64,000 nt of DNA from Purpureocillium takamizusanense (GCF_022605165.1 NC_063068.1:2294001-2358000); one strand, 5' to 3'; positions 35,401 to 46,693 are shown, counted from the first letter of the stretch. Notes: generated from the sequence alone by a model not told the origin. Made by a program: numbers and translations.

Positions 35401-35576
35401 AGGTAGGACCTTACCTTTCGCAGCCGGCATGTGCGACAGCAGTCGGCCAGGACGGGAGCGGCGCGGCGACGCTTTGGGGGAGGCGAGACCGAGGGCGAGG
35501 CCGACGCATTGGAATTCGCGCCGACTGGTGCGAGAAGCGGTAGCCCATCAGCGTCGCGGGCGGCCGGCGGATCCAT
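32493..35576 (-). CDS. Transcription factor with two tandem Zn2Cys6 clusters and a fungal MHR domain
   Basis: Six exons (35576-35415, 35172-35073, 35017-34503, 34450-33897, 33842-33215, 33131-32493) give 865 residues. Cluster 1 has Cys at 47, 50, 57, 66, 69 and 76 (CX2CX6CX8CX2CX6C) and is completed only after intron 1. Cluster 2 has Cys at 111, 114, 121, 128, 131 and 138 (CX2CX6CX6CX2CX6C). The middle-homology region runs from about 220 to 620 (for example ASICALASFF, LRRIGWHFFHVDRLLAGG). The tail is Gly/Pro/Gln-rich. The ATG at 35576 is preferred because codons further upstream in the frame are GTG only. Exon 3 could alternatively begin about 30 nt later in the same frame. Intron 3 uses GTAGAG. 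A tandem pair of clusters is uncommon in this family. Target genes cannot be told from sequence. Confidence 0.85.
33189..33206. repeat. 18-nt G run inside an intron
   Basis: Eighteen G on the plus strand (C on the transcript), eight nucleotides past the donor of the 83-nt intron 5 of the zinc-cluster gene. Confidence 0.9.
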
Positions 35577-35754
35577 GTACGGAGAAGGCGAATGCGAAAG
35601 ACCGACCTGAGGCGAAGCGGAAGAGAGGCATGAGGAAGGGCCCACAGGCGGCGGCCGAGAGCCCGGGGCGAGCGAGAGGCGAGGTATTGTTGGTTGTTAA
35701 ACAGCTACAGCAGCAATGGCGGCCGGGGTTGCGACTCGACGGGGCAGGTTCGGG

Positions 35755-35783
35755 GACGACGACGACGACGACGACGACGACGA
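35755..35783. repeat. (GAC)n trinucleotide repeat in the leader of the zinc-cluster gene
   Basis: About nine or ten GAC units, interrupted once near the end, about 180 nt upstream of the chosen start codon. Confidence 0.88.
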
Positions 35784-38700
35784 CAACGACTGCTGATTAT
35801 GAGCGAGAGCCGAGAGAAGGAGAGGCGAAGGGACAAGATACGCCGGACGTAAAGGTGAGTGAGGAATGAAAGAATGGACAGAGGGACGGATGATGGATGG
35901 ATGGATGGACTGATGGAATCAAGCCAGGAAAGGCAATGCAGCCTATAGGCGGTCGGCGGATGGGTCCCCAGGTCGGCTCTCGCCCGACGGTGCCGAAAAG
36001 ATGCGTCTCCAGGTAGGTGGTGGGAGGGAGGGAAGGAGGGGGTGGAGGAGAGGCGATGTGAGCCCACGGGCAGGCTAATAAGATAGGATGGGATGGTGTG
36101 TGGCTGAGGCTTGTTCGGCAGCAGAGAGAGAGAGAAGGGGAGGAGGAGCACGAGGCAACGTCGGGCGTGGATGCGGATGCGGATGTGATGCGATGCGATG
36201 CGAAGCAAATGTGGGTGCGGGCGAGCCTCTGCTGAGGCTGACTGCGAGCGTGGCGACTGGACTGACGCACGCACGGCAGCGGGAGCAGAGCAGATAGATG
36301 GATGCTACACACCACAACGGGCCAACAACGTGGGACCTGGTGAGAGAGAACCTGGACCGCGGCGCGGGGCCCGGGGCGCCGTGCAAAACCCGGGCGGCCC
36401 ACCGGCCCAGCCCAGTCCAGCCCACCGCGTGGCCGAACGAGGGTTGGGGGTGAGACGGACGGCACCTGCTTCGGCGGTGGCGATAACTACTAAGCTTGTT
36501 GATACTACGACCAGTTACGAAGTAAGCACTTAGTCGTAACTTAGTAGACCCAAAGTCCGCATGTCCGATCATGTAGTAGTAGTAGGTGGACCGCGCCACT
36601 TCCAGCCTGGTTTCCGCCCTCCTAGGCCATCGATATCGTTCCTGGTACGGGTTCGGATGGGCATGCCATCATCCATGGCCACCCGTTGGTCTCGTCGCAG
36701 CCATCATCAGCTTCTCTGCTTGCTTGCTTGCTTCCTGGCTCGTTGTGCCCGCTCAGTATATGTGTTCGGCCGAGCCGGTTACCCAAGGCCGCCGACGTTG
36801 GCCCAGCCCAGCCCAGCCCAGCCCAACGCACATAGCGCCTTCCCATGTCGTGCGTGTGTGCGCGTCCTGCCTGGCCCGGTCGACAAATGCCGGCCGAAGC
36901 GGGACCCCGTGGCCGAGCCTGCACCGCCCAAAGAGCCCCCAAGCTCTCCATCTGGTAACTTACTAAGTAAGCTAGGGGGCACTTCCAAAGAAAAGGCACG
37001 TCTCCATCGCGCGCTCTCGGCGACATGCAAAGCCCGGCCGCCAAGACCACTTTGCCCCCCTGCACGCTTTGGTGACGCCACAGCGGGCGAGACCCGATCA
37101 CGCATGAGCCTCCTCCAGCGGACAAGACCTGGGGCTGTCTTGTGTGACCGAATTGGCGTGCATCTGCCCTGCCCTCAACCGAGACTGCATTGCCAAAGTC
37201 GCCCGCCAATTGTGACGTATTATATCTCGTCCGCCCTTGGCCATGCGCTGATCGTAGCCCCTGCCATCGGCCCAAACCCCCGTCGAGGCCTCGTGGGTGC
37301 GTCGTGGCATGGCCAATGCCCAAGGCCAAGCTGTCGGATCCAGCGGGACGCCAACGGATGTGCTCGCCTCATCATCCTCTCCTTGGCTGCTCCGCCGCCT
37401 AGTCTTCATGGATCCCCTTTCCTCCCACCCCATCCTCCGACACAAAGTCCACGGGCGATGGGACCGAACGCACGCGGGGGGTTCCGCGGCCCTCGGGCCA
37501 ACACCTGTAGTGATTATTTTTTATGCAGGGTATTCCGCTTACAGTATATTGCCCGACTCGACCTGGTTTGCAGCACTGTTGGCCGACCTGCGCTCGCTCG
37601 CGTTGGGCCCCAACATGGCAAGCCGAACCAGCCTTCCTGATGGCCGGCAGTACTGGAGTGGCGCTTTCGGTAGTCAGTTGTCTTGCTCGGGCTGAGGCTG
37701 CAGTTGGTCGTCTCTGTCAACGGCGACCCTCAGTCCGCACGGGCGACCAGCAATTGAGGGCTTCGCCAAGGCGTGTTGGACAATGGGGCGATGTCGTCCG
37801 CGCCGCAGAAAAAGAGGTTTTGGGGCTGGCTGCAGACTACAGTGTAGGTAAACGCCGCGATTCCTGCGGGGTCGAGAACAGCATTGCAGACCGGCTCGTG
37901 TGTGATCGTATAGCACCGCTGTTGTTGCTCGAGCGGGTGCGCCAACCCATGCCCGCCTCTCAGTTCGCTTGCGCTGCAGGTCTGGCAAGCTGTGGGCGCC
38001 GCGGAGCCTCTCACCATGTCGCGCCATGGCGGGTGTCGCTCTTGGTTCTTATGTGCTCCGCACCTGCAAGGTTCGCAAGCACGGCCCAGGCCGTTCGTCC
38101 ATGGCCTGTCACTGAAGGCAACGAATTGCCCGTTTGGTTTTGGTAGCCCCGAGAGCCGGGGAGACCGGGGAAGCTGGCGTCTGGTTGGCTTTGCTGGAAC
38201 CTTTGCGCGGCGGGCGGCTGCATCAAGCCACAGACAGACCTGGCCGGCGAGCTTGCCTGCCCGGGGCATTAGTACCTATCACACCACGGCCCAGGGAACT
38301 GTACTTTCGCACATACTGTACTTCGTACGTCTCGCGCTATGGCCGTACCCAGTCGTCAACGGCCGTCGCATCCTGCCTGTCGGTGCATAGGTTGGTTGGT
38401 GGAATGCATGGAAGCGAGAGGGGCCGACTTGTGCATGCATACCGAGTACGAACGTACAGGACAGAGCCCTCGAACACATGGCCTGTTCTTCTGGCTGGCG
38501 TGCTTGCCGCGTGACTCGACGACGACTCTGGCAGGGCTTGGCGTTGTTCGGGTTGAACCGTCGTTGGACAGGTCGCATCTGCTTCGTCTGTTGCTTGTCC
38601 GGTCTCAGCGAGCCTCGGGCTGAGCCTCATCAACAAGTCGCGCCCCGACCTGTGCCAACGTCGGTAGTGTATGGCGCATGACAGCGGAAGAAGCCGTCAT

Positions 38701-38868
38701 GGCAAATCGACTCACTCGTCTCTGTATTGTCGCGTGTCGTTGGTACGTACAAAGTAGGTGTGTGACATTGCAAGGCACCTTCCTCCTTGACGAAGGGGCA
38801 AGACAGAGTCTATTCTCCAAACAGCTGCAGGCTATAATCCGACATTTCGCAAGAAGGTGCGACCCCGT

Positions 38869-38910
38869 CGTATAGTACTACCTAGTACCTAGGTACGCAC
38901 TTCGTCTAGG
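38869..38910. repeat. TAC-rich island
   Basis: Contains TAGTACTACCTAGTACCTAG followed by GTACGCACTTCG; same family as the other TAC islands. Confidence 0.7.
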
Positions 38911-39956
38911 ACAGGACCTAGTGGCACTCCGTATGAAGTTCTTACTTCGTGCGTGCACACGGCTTCGCTCCTGCCCGCCATCTCCGCCCGCCAAGCTTCC
39001 CAAGAGCTTCTGGGCCCGAGTCTTTGGCGTGACTCAATCTACCCTGCACTTGGCACTCTGTAAGCAGTCTGTGTTATTACTTTTTTGCCTCTGGCCTTGC
39101 GGACTTGATCTCTTTTCTCGTCATCGAGCCGCAGAGTGTCTAGAATACCTATGCACCTTCATTACCCACATAAAAGCTGTCATCGCTACACAAAGGCTGG
39201 GATGTGCGAACCGTTGGTCTCACCTCAATCCCACGCGCAAAAGGCCACCCGATCACGACGGTCCTGTCAAACCGGCGAGAATCTCACCACGGCGATGAAT
39301 GCCAACCGCATGCACCATACTTTGATGGACGCAGCCCGCAGTACCTGGTCTGTCCGGGCGCTTTGTGCCTGGCGTCTTAGGGTTACTTCTTGACAGACCG
39401 AGATAGTATTGCACAAGAAGGCATTTCGGACTTGATCATGTCCATCACTTGCAAAGGGGTAAACACACCATCATTTTGTTGCACATTCAACTCGACTTCA
39501 TCGTCGGTAGGCTCGCACTCTCATCCTCCGCCACGAGTGAGACTGACAAGACGCCGCGAAACTCAGGTCGAATACCTTGCTCGCCTAGCCTCATCCTACA
39601 GGTCGCCCGGCTCATCCAGGTCAACTATTGTTTCGAGGTAAAGGCGGTTACTCGAAGCTCAGCTGCAGAGGAAACGCTACTCACCGCCGCATTTGACTCG
39701 GCACCAGCGATGGCTGTGGCTTGCGATGGCTTCGCCCTGGCGCCGAGACAACACTCGAGCTAGCTCGTTCATCGTCATCGCACGGTGCACTCAAACCAAG
39801 ACGTGAAAACATGATGCCCTCTTCACTGGATGATCTCGTCGTGAGTTTGGTTGACACGCGAGACAGGAACTTGCCGTGGTGCATCCTAGTTTGGTGTCGT
39901 ACGTCCTGAGGCGGTTGCTTGACACATTCGTGCCGTGTCGGTTCTGCGTCGCAAGC

Positions 39957-41198
39957 ATGGTTCCACGCGCTGCTATCGCGAGCTTCATTGAGAAGCTGAA
40001 AGGAAGAGTCCACAGAAGGCGGCGAGGCAAAAACAGGAATGACATCAACATCTACGTCCCTGATCATTCGGCCGCGCCCGCAAAGGGCATACTGCGCCAT
40101 TCGGCAGGCTCCAAGCTGCATTGTTCAGTCAGCTCCTCCACACAATCACCTAGCGAGAGACAGCATCATGGAGAGGCCACAGTTTGCCTGTCCGCTTTAG
40201 AACTTCTCCAGAACGAGGTCCTTCTCTGTATCCTCGACTTCTGCTCTCCCGCTGACCGCCTATGTCTCGCCCTCACCTGCCACTCCCTCCACGCGCGCCT
40301 CTTCGATCGCCCACTCTCTCGCCTTACGCCCGTCAACGAGCATCTCCTCGTCCGCCTTGAGCGTGATCTACCGCATCTCTACTTCTGCCGCTCCTGCGAT
40401 CAGCTGCATCCCTGGCAGTACCACGAGCCTACGACGGCTGCTCTTGCTCGCCGTCCTCGCCGCCAGCACCGCACCCGCGACGGCAAACTGCAGGCGTCGT
40501 CCTACCTCGACGGACAAGGATGCACCGCCAAGAAGCGCTACAGTCCGCGCTTCAACAAGGCCTACTCCCTTCCCTTCTACCTCGCCCACCTCGCCGTCAA
40601 GTCCCGCCGGCTCGACCCCGAGCTGAGCACCCCCTTGCGGCGACTCCGCTTTGCCGCTGCTCTATCACACGAAAGTGTCAGGGGGAACCACTCTGGCCGT
40701 TGCATTCTAGATATCACGGGAAGGGCCAAAGTCATCGACAACGAGCTGTACATGGCCGTGTCGTACGTCTGGCATGGCGACCGTCCTATTGCGGAGGACT
40801 TGCGGGCTTTCATCGACAAGACGCCTCTGTTCGTGTGCTGCTCCCTGAGAACCGACGCCCACGCCGATGCCAAAAGGCGGGTTGTGTTGACCCGTGGTCG
40901 CCGCATCCCGGAGATGGCGGCGCCCAGTAGGCAGGGGAGTTACTTCGAGGCTTGTGAAGACGTTGGTGGATCGTGCGAGAGCTGTTTGACGGACTACGCA
41001 GTCTCCGTTGCCTGCTTCCCGAATCAAGTTGGATGGGTTGTCGCCCTCACAACATACCAGCTGTTTGGTCGATGTCGTTCGCCCAGTGACGAGAAGTGGA
41101 AATTCATGACAGGCGACAGTGTCCCTGGGCCATGCAGGATCGAGTTTAACCGGGCTGGCTCAGTCAAGACTAAATTTAGACAGGCCGAGAATGTCTGA
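39957..41198 (+). CDS. F-box protein of a filamentous-fungal family
   Basis: A single-exon frame of 413 residues. An F-box lies at about 82-118 (LELLQNEVLLCILDFCSPAD followed by RLCLALTCHSLHARL), which would dock on Skp1 in an SCF ubiquitin ligase. Downstream comes a conserved Cys pair in LYFCRSCDQLHPW (Cys144 and Cys147), then the family's C-terminal signature ending SVKTKFRQAENV. No LRR, WD40 or Kelch substrate-binding repeats are visible, so the substrate is unknown. The ATG at 39957 is chosen because the frame further upstream offers only GTG. The N terminus is Arg/Lys-rich (RVHRRRRGKNR). The gene converges on the secreted-protein gene with 204 bp between stop codons. Confidence 0.82.
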   Translation: MVPRAAIASFIEKLKGRVHRRRRGKNRNDINIYVPDHSAAPAKGILRHSAGSKLHCSVSSSTQSPSERQHHGEATVCLSALELLQNEVLLCILDFCSPADRLCLALTCHSLHARLFDRPLSRLTPVNEHLLVRLERDLPHLYFCRSCDQLHPWQYHEPTTAALARRPRRQHRTRDGKLQASSYLDGQGCTAKKRYSPRFNKAYSLPFYLAHLAVKSRRLDPELSTPLRRLRFAAALSHESVRGNHSGRCILDITGRAKVIDNELYMAVSYVWHGDRPIAEDLRAFIDKTPLFVCCSLRTDAHADAKRRVVLTRGRRIPEMAAPSRQGSYFEACEDVGGSCESCLTDYAVSVACFPNQVGWVVALTTYQLFGRCRSPSDEKWKFMTGDSVPGPCRIEFNRAGSVKTKFRQAENV

Positions 41199-41402
41199 TG
41201 CATGTCACATCGTCGACCTACATGAGATAGATGCTCCTGTATGGGCTCAGCTTGGTGCTATCATTATAAAACTAACGCTACAATTTCCCCTCTATTCGCC
41301 CGCCTTGCTCTGATTTTGCGCACTTTACGCCTCCGAAGCAATAATCATGTCCAGCCCAGTGTCAGGCCGAGCCCAAAATGTTGTGACGGGATGCCAATCT
41401 AG

Positions 41403-41978
41403 TTAGTGACTGGCGCACGCAGCTGGCGGAACGTCCATTGTCTTCGCGCCTGCAGGGCAGACCACGGCGGCGCAGAAGCAGTTTCCCTGGGCCACCGTCT
41501 TGCACTCGACCACATTCTTGGCGATGTTGCAGCAGCAGCACCTAGACAGCGGAGTGTTGGCCGGGAAGCAGCTATCTGGCACGCCAGACTTGGGCGGGAC
41601 AGTGTTTTGCTTCTCGCTGACGGGAAGTGGCGTCGGCTTGCTGGCAGTCCCATGGGTGTTGTCCGCTCCAGCGGGGGGAGGTGGAGTGACGACATTGACA
41701 GGATCCGGGGTAGGAATAGGCGGGATGAACGGACCGGCCGGTGCTCTGGCATGATGAGTCGACTGCGGAGCATCATCAAAGACGGTCTGCGCGTTGGGAG
41801 GGCAAACAACGGCGGCGCACACGCACTCGGCTTTCTTGATAGAACGTGTGCAAGAGATGACGTTGCGGCTGATGTCGCAGCAGCAGCAGGCGTCGACAGA
41901 TGGATCAGCGGGCATGGCGACGGCACCCAGTCCGAAGAGGACGGCGCAGAGGCTGCCAACTGTGATTCCGAAGCGCAT
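41403..41978 (-). CDS. Small secreted cysteine-rich protein with a duplicated Cys8 module
   Basis: A 191-residue intronless frame. Residues 1-21 are a signal peptide (MRFGITVGSLCAVLFGLGAV, likely cut after AVA). Two homologous modules follow. Module 1 has Cys at 31-34, 43, 52, 54 and 59; module 2 has Cys at 147-150, 159, 167, 169 and 174. Both begin with four consecutive Cys and share the text CCCC-[DN]I-x-[RK]NV and AAVVCP. An 80-residue Pro/Thr-rich linker separates them. There are two extra Cys (137, 188). No catalytic motif or GPI signal is seen. The build (secreted, even Cys count of 18, tandem module) fits an effector-like or cell-surface protein, but I do not recognise the family. The ATG at 41978 is used, since the five upstream codons begin with TTG. 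Confidence 0.82.
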   Translation of the reverse strand: MRFGITVGSLCAVLFGLGAVAMPADPSVDACCCCDISRNVISCTRSIKKAECVCAAVVCPPNAQTVFDDAPQSTHHARAPAGPFIPPIPTPDPVNVVTPPPPAGADNTHGTASKPTPLPVSEKQNTVPPKSGVPDSCFPANTPLSRCCCCNIAKNVVECKTVAQGNCFCAAVVCPAGAKTMDVPPAACASH

Positions 41979-44025
41979 GGTGTTGAGAAGCAATTATAGG
42001 ATGGTGGCTGGATGTTTTGATCCTTGGGTCTGGAAGCTGGCAAAAGAGGGATCTGATCTGATGACTGAAGAGCCTGAGGTTAGCAGATATCGTCCAAGAC
42101 AGCCCGGACCGCCTTTATACTTGAGCATCGTGCCGTGTCGAGGCTTGGGACGGCATACTCACGAGGATTGACGGCAGTTCCTCGTCGTTGCTTGATGTCG
42201 ACTAGTCGGTTCGATTAGGCAACAGTAGGACTGGGAGGAACTTTTTCCGTTGCAGTTCCACGCCACCAACGAGTCTCGAGCGATCAGGTTGCACGATGCA
42301 TGCAACGGCGGTACAGGGAGCAGGGAGGAAGAGTCTGGTGACGGCCAGAGAGGGCTGACGAAACGTTTAGGTAACCCGTGAAATTTTTCACCGTGCCTTC
42401 CGTCGTGTGATTCCTTGGAGTGGGCTGATGCAGGCAATTGTTCCTGCCGGATATTTGCAGTTTGCGGCTCGAAAGTTGCCCAGAAAGGCCGGGAGGAAAG
42501 AGCGAGTGGGCTGTGGGAAAGATGTACCTGGTACGTTGCTGATCGCGATGCCTCCTTTACCTTAGTGCCGGCATGGCAAGGCAACAGCGACGGTTAGCCA
42601 AAGCTTGAGCGTGAGCCTGAGCCTGGACGTGATGAGCTGTGATCGTCAGGGACGTTGCTCGTATTTTTAACAATTTCTCATTCCTCTGAGACAACCCGGG
42701 CCTTTCTTTGGCAGAAATGTCTCACCCCACGATGGGATGGGAAGGCTTGACTCTCTCTCTCTCTCTCTCGCATGCGCGCACGGCGCGGTTTGTCTTGCTT
42801 CATCCTTTGTTTGAATGCAATGCCTGCACGGCTCGCAAAAGGGCCACAACGAGCCGCTGTGTTCGCCTATCCGTCCACGTGCAGAGCAATCGCAAAGCAG
42901 GGAGGCGGTCGAGCCCGCGTCAGTCAGCGGCCTGTGAGGCGTGCCGACAGAAACGCGTCAGCGCCGCTCCCGAGGAGCATCGCATCACGTAAAAAGAAAG
43001 TCATGAGAATGGCAGAGTGAGAAAAAAGTTGGCGCTGCATGCTTCAGCCGACCGGCCGGCCGTCCGGCCGTTCGGTCAGGTCAGCCTATACCGGCGGGCC
43101 AGATATGTGCAACGGTACAGGACAGCAACCTCATGTGTAACGGCATGACAACCTCATGTGTAAGTGAGGTGACCCCTCCCCCTCCCCCCCCTTGGGGCGC
43201 ACGCCCTGCCCTACCCAAGGTACCAACCAGGCCTGCCCGGGCCTGCAGGCACGGCAGCGTCGCACCACCACCCGACAAAAAGTGCATCGAAATGCAGCCC
43301 GCTCTGAGTCGGCGGGCGACTCGCCGCCAAGCTGTGCCATCGGTGGATGCAGATGTAAACAGGTTACCATCTCGCTGGCTGCACGCCGCCCGTCTCCGAC
43401 GTTCCGGAACCCCGACCCTCTGCGCCATCAGCCGTCAATTGCCGGACGCAAAATTTTTCCTGAACATCTGCTCGCCAGCCAGGTCGAGACATGGGACGCG
43501 CCGTCGCCCGCTTGGCCGAGACGGCCCATGGTTGCTCGAGCCATAGTGGCATCACTGCGGCGATATTCTAAGAAACCAGCCAGGCCTTCCGGAATTCAGT
43601 GCACCAAGTGTTACATCGCCCGGGAGCTCAGGAATTGCTGATGCGACCCCTTGACAGCAATGGCATGACACTACGAGGCGTCTTTTCGATACGGATCTTC
43701 ACATGTGCCTTTACGTTCACATTCATCTTGACTGTCAAGAAAGTTAAAGTAATTGCGAGGAGAGCAATACATCAATTCCGCTCTGCAAGTTAACTGCGGC
43801 GGCTGAATGATAGTTAAGATACATGCGCGAGGCGGTCCGTAACCGCGTCTTCGAGCCATTTTGCCCGGAGCGCCCTTGACGCCCATCCTTCCAATCAACA
43901 AAACAGACTAGTCAAAGGCATACAGATACTCGCATATATGGCAACACACTTCACTTCTGATCGCAAACATGATCAACGGCGAATAGCCAACTCAACACAC
44001 GACCAATCTGGCGCTCGTGAGAGGC
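41979..44025. other. 2-kb intergenic region upstream of the secreted protein gene and downstream of pacC
   Basis: No gene recognised. It includes a (CT)n tract at 42751-42769, a CCGG/GGCC-rich imperfect inverted repeat near 43047-43077 and a 15-bp direct repeat (CAACCTCATGTGTAA at 43126 and 43149). Poly-pyrimidine leaders are not obvious. Confidence 0.55.
42751..42769. repeat. (CT)n dinucleotide repeat
   Basis: Nine perfect CT units. Confidence 0.9.
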
Positions 44026-46040
44026 TCAAGACCCCGGCACCGGCAGCCTTGGGTAGAGAGACGAGCCACCTTCGCGAGGACCATTGGGTTGCTGCGACAC
44101 GCTGCGGGGGCTCTTGATATCCACGTCCATGGCATCGCAATTCGTTCTGCCCTCACGCGTCTCCCCGTCCTCGTCCACGTAGTCCCTGCGCTCAAGGCGG
44201 CGTCGCACATACTCGCGCAACGACTCGATCACTCGCATGTTCTCAAGCCAGCGGTCGTACTGCTCCTCACGCTCCTTGGTAGAGTCGCTGTCAGACTCGG
44301 ACGACGGGGATCCCACGGAAAGAGCCGAATCACCAGCCTTGGGCGTGGTTCGCCCGCTTTCCTCAACACTCCTCGGGGGAGGGGGTGGCATGCCGCGGGC
44401 CCTCTGCAGCATACCTCCAGAGTACCGGCGGCGCTCATTGCTTTCGAAGCTCGGCCCCAGAGTTGCCGTGGTTGACTGTCCGAATCCCTGTGTGACCGTG
44501 GGCAGCGTCGTGGGCAGCGTCGGGTACATGACCGACGAAGCCGTCGAGCTGTGGCGCGATTGCGGAGACAGACCGGACGACGCGGACGGGCTAGGCGAGT
44601 GTCCCGACGTGTAGGACATGGAGCTGGACGGGGGGGTTACGGCAGGGGTCCCCGTCGACGACATGTTGGTAAGCGGAGAGGCCATGCTAGGCGCGCTTAT
44701 GGGCTGGTACGTGTCTGCGGTCACGGGCAGACCACTGGGTGAACGCTGAAGAACCGTGGGTGATGGGCTGTGCCTGAAACCGCCGAGGTGGCCGTCGCCA
44801 TGGTTGTGAATGTGTACGCCAGCCGTGGCGTGGTTGGCGTTCTCGTAGATGGTGTCTTGCATCTGGCCGAGGAGACCATCAAGCTGCATCAGGTCCTTCT
44901 GTGTACGGGCGCTAGGGAGGTAGTACTGCTGCGTCAGGGGGTTCGTCGTCGGCGCCGGGCCGGAATGAACCATTGACGGGGCGGGTGCATGTTGAGGCAT
45001 GTACTGCTCCGCGGTGCCCAGGGGTCCATTGGGGATCGACAGCGAGTTGTGAAGTGGGAGCAGCGAGCGGCCAATTTGCGCGTATGACGTGGGGTCGATC
45101 TGGCGCCGCTTGACATGGCCGAAGAAATCATCCATGGCGTCGTAGGTGCGATCGTAAGCTCGCTTGCGATCGTACCCACCTGCAGCGGCAGTGCTGTAGC
45201 CCACGTGCTCGCTCCGCGGCGTGTTCAGAGGCGGCTGGTTAAAGTACAGAGCATAGTTGGTGGACGGCTGGGGCGCGTAATAGCTGCCGTGGGCGGGCTG
45301 GTGCGAGAAGGCGCCGACACCGCCTCGGATTTGGCCATTGTGGTCATAGTAGCTCGGTGCTGTGAAGCTGGTCAGCGTCTTTTTTGCGAGGCACGAACGA
45401 CGACGGCTGGGTCTTATGGAAACATCATCCAATAGTCAACTTACCTTTGGTGGCCTGTGTTCTGTAATTCAGGTCCTGTCCGGGGCGAGAGAGTACAGAA
45501 TCGTCGGCGTGCGTCTACACCGTGTAAGTCTAGGCTGGTGGCAACGGCACTGGGAAAGTTCAGGGTAGTACTGACCTTGACATGCTTCTTCAAGTCCTGC
45601 GGTCGCTTGAAAGACTTGCCGCAAAACTCGCACTTGTGTGGCTTGAGCGGGACGTGTACGCGGATGTGCGATGTGATGTGGTCCCGCTTGACCGTGGTGG
45701 TCCGGCACGAGTTCCACTGACAAGTGAGGTTCAAGTTGTTGGTGCTCTTGCGACCAACATGGCGCTCACAGATGTGCTCCTGGGGAAAACGGGCTTGTCA
45801 GCTCCATGGGTCTGCATCTCGCGGCCTCATAACGAGCCAACTCACATAAAGCGTCTCCGGGCTCGAGAACTTTTGATTGCACTGGTTCCAACGGCAGGTC
45901 AAGTTGTCGTCGGGGGAGGCGGCGTGCTGTGAAGTGCTCGAGGTGGCACTGGAAGGGGCGGGCGTGTTAGATTTGGAATCGCCACTGTTGTTGCTGGAGG
46001 CCGATGATGCCTGGGCGGCATCGGAGACCTGGGCGGCCAT
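44026..46040 (-). CDS. pacC: pH-response zinc-finger transcription factor PacC/RIM101
   Basis: Four exons (46040-45846, 45779-45576, 45514-45445, 45359-44026) give 600 residues. Three C2H2 fingers match PacC: finger 1 (C49, C54, H67, H72), finger 2 (C85, C90, H103, H107) and finger 3 (C115, C118, H131, H135, split by an intron). The segments [20 protein letters not shown] and [19 protein letters not shown] are the conserved DNA-contacting text. YPTL (435-438) and YPRL (592-595) are the two YPxL motifs bound by Pal[13 protein letters not shown] (465-476) lies in the signalling-protease box. PacC is cleaved at alkaline ambient pH by the Pal pathway and then activates alkaline genes through GCCARG sites. 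The ATG at 46040 has an optimal context (GTCGCCATGGCC); the frame upstream has only TTG. Seven GCCAAG hexamers lie upstream. Confidence 0.96.
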
Positions 46041-46343
46041 GGCGACGTGCGGTGGTGGTGGTGGTGGCGGTATCTGAGACAGACGGGCAGTGGGCGTGTT
46101 ATCTGATGCTGGGCGCAACGGCTGCTGGACTCTTAAAAGGACGCAGGAAGGGTCGGGCGCGAGGCGGCGGCGGGCGACAAGTGAATCCGACGCTTGGTCT
46201 GCACAATGGGAAGTCTGGGAGTTGAAGGACGAGGATCGAGGAGGAAGCGGCGTGTTGAAGAAGGTTCCCGGGGCCTCCTGCTCCTCGAGAGCGCGCTCTC
46301 ACACCCCGAAGTCTGGGCAGGCGAGAAAGGGCGAGCGGAATTT

Positions 46344-46540
46344 CTTGGCGGTCTTGGCATTTGCACCGGGGTATCCGAGATGGCGCTAGAAGCGGGTGAC
46401 CTGAGGCGGGCACAGTTGGGCGGCGGTAGCAGTGGGGACAGCGACCCGAGGACGTACCCACTAACGCGGATACGCCAAGCCTTGCGGCGGAGCTGGTCAT
46501 GCCAAGACCGCCAAGGCTTGGCAAAGTCTGGGCGCTTGGC
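46344..46540. promoter_or_regulatory. Cluster of seven PacC consensus hexamers upstream of pacC
   Basis: GCCAAG occurs at 46474-46479, 46501-46506 and 46510-46515, and its reverse CTTGGC at 46344-46349, 46353-46358, 46517-46522 and 46535-46540. All lie 304-500 bp upstream of the pacC ATG. GCCARG is the established PacC-binding core. Autoregulation is inferred from position and density. Confidence 0.6.
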
Positions 46541-46664
46541 CCATCTCTTGCCATCCACAAGCCATCACCACTTTTCGATTGGCAGGCACGCCCCTCGGGG
46601 CCATCGAAGCCCCCGCGGCGGGCGTCACACAAGCTCCATGCCATGAGGTGTACGGTGGACCGTG

Positions 46665-46693
46665 GCCATGCCATGCCATGCCATGCCATGCCA
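46665..46693. repeat. (CCATG)n pentanucleotide repeat
   Basis: About five perfect CCATG units. Confidence 0.88.

Larger units (their letters stand above)
35577..39956. other. 4.4-kb spacer between the zinc-cluster factor and the F-box gene
   Basis: Divergent promoter region. It contains the GAC repeat at 35755-35783, a CCCAG repeat near 36801-36825 and a TAC island at 38869-38910. The 359-codon plus-strand frame at 36561-37640 lacks any recognisable domain and has non-coding composition, so it is not called. Confidence 0.55.

Noticed and set aside
36561..37640. 359-codon plus-strand frame
   Set aside because: No domain, includes CCCAG repeats and has long competing frames on the opposite strand.
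43047..43077. CCGG/GGCC-rich imperfect inverted repeat
   Set aside because: Arms do not pair perfectly and there is no adjacent stop or T-run; probably composition-driven.
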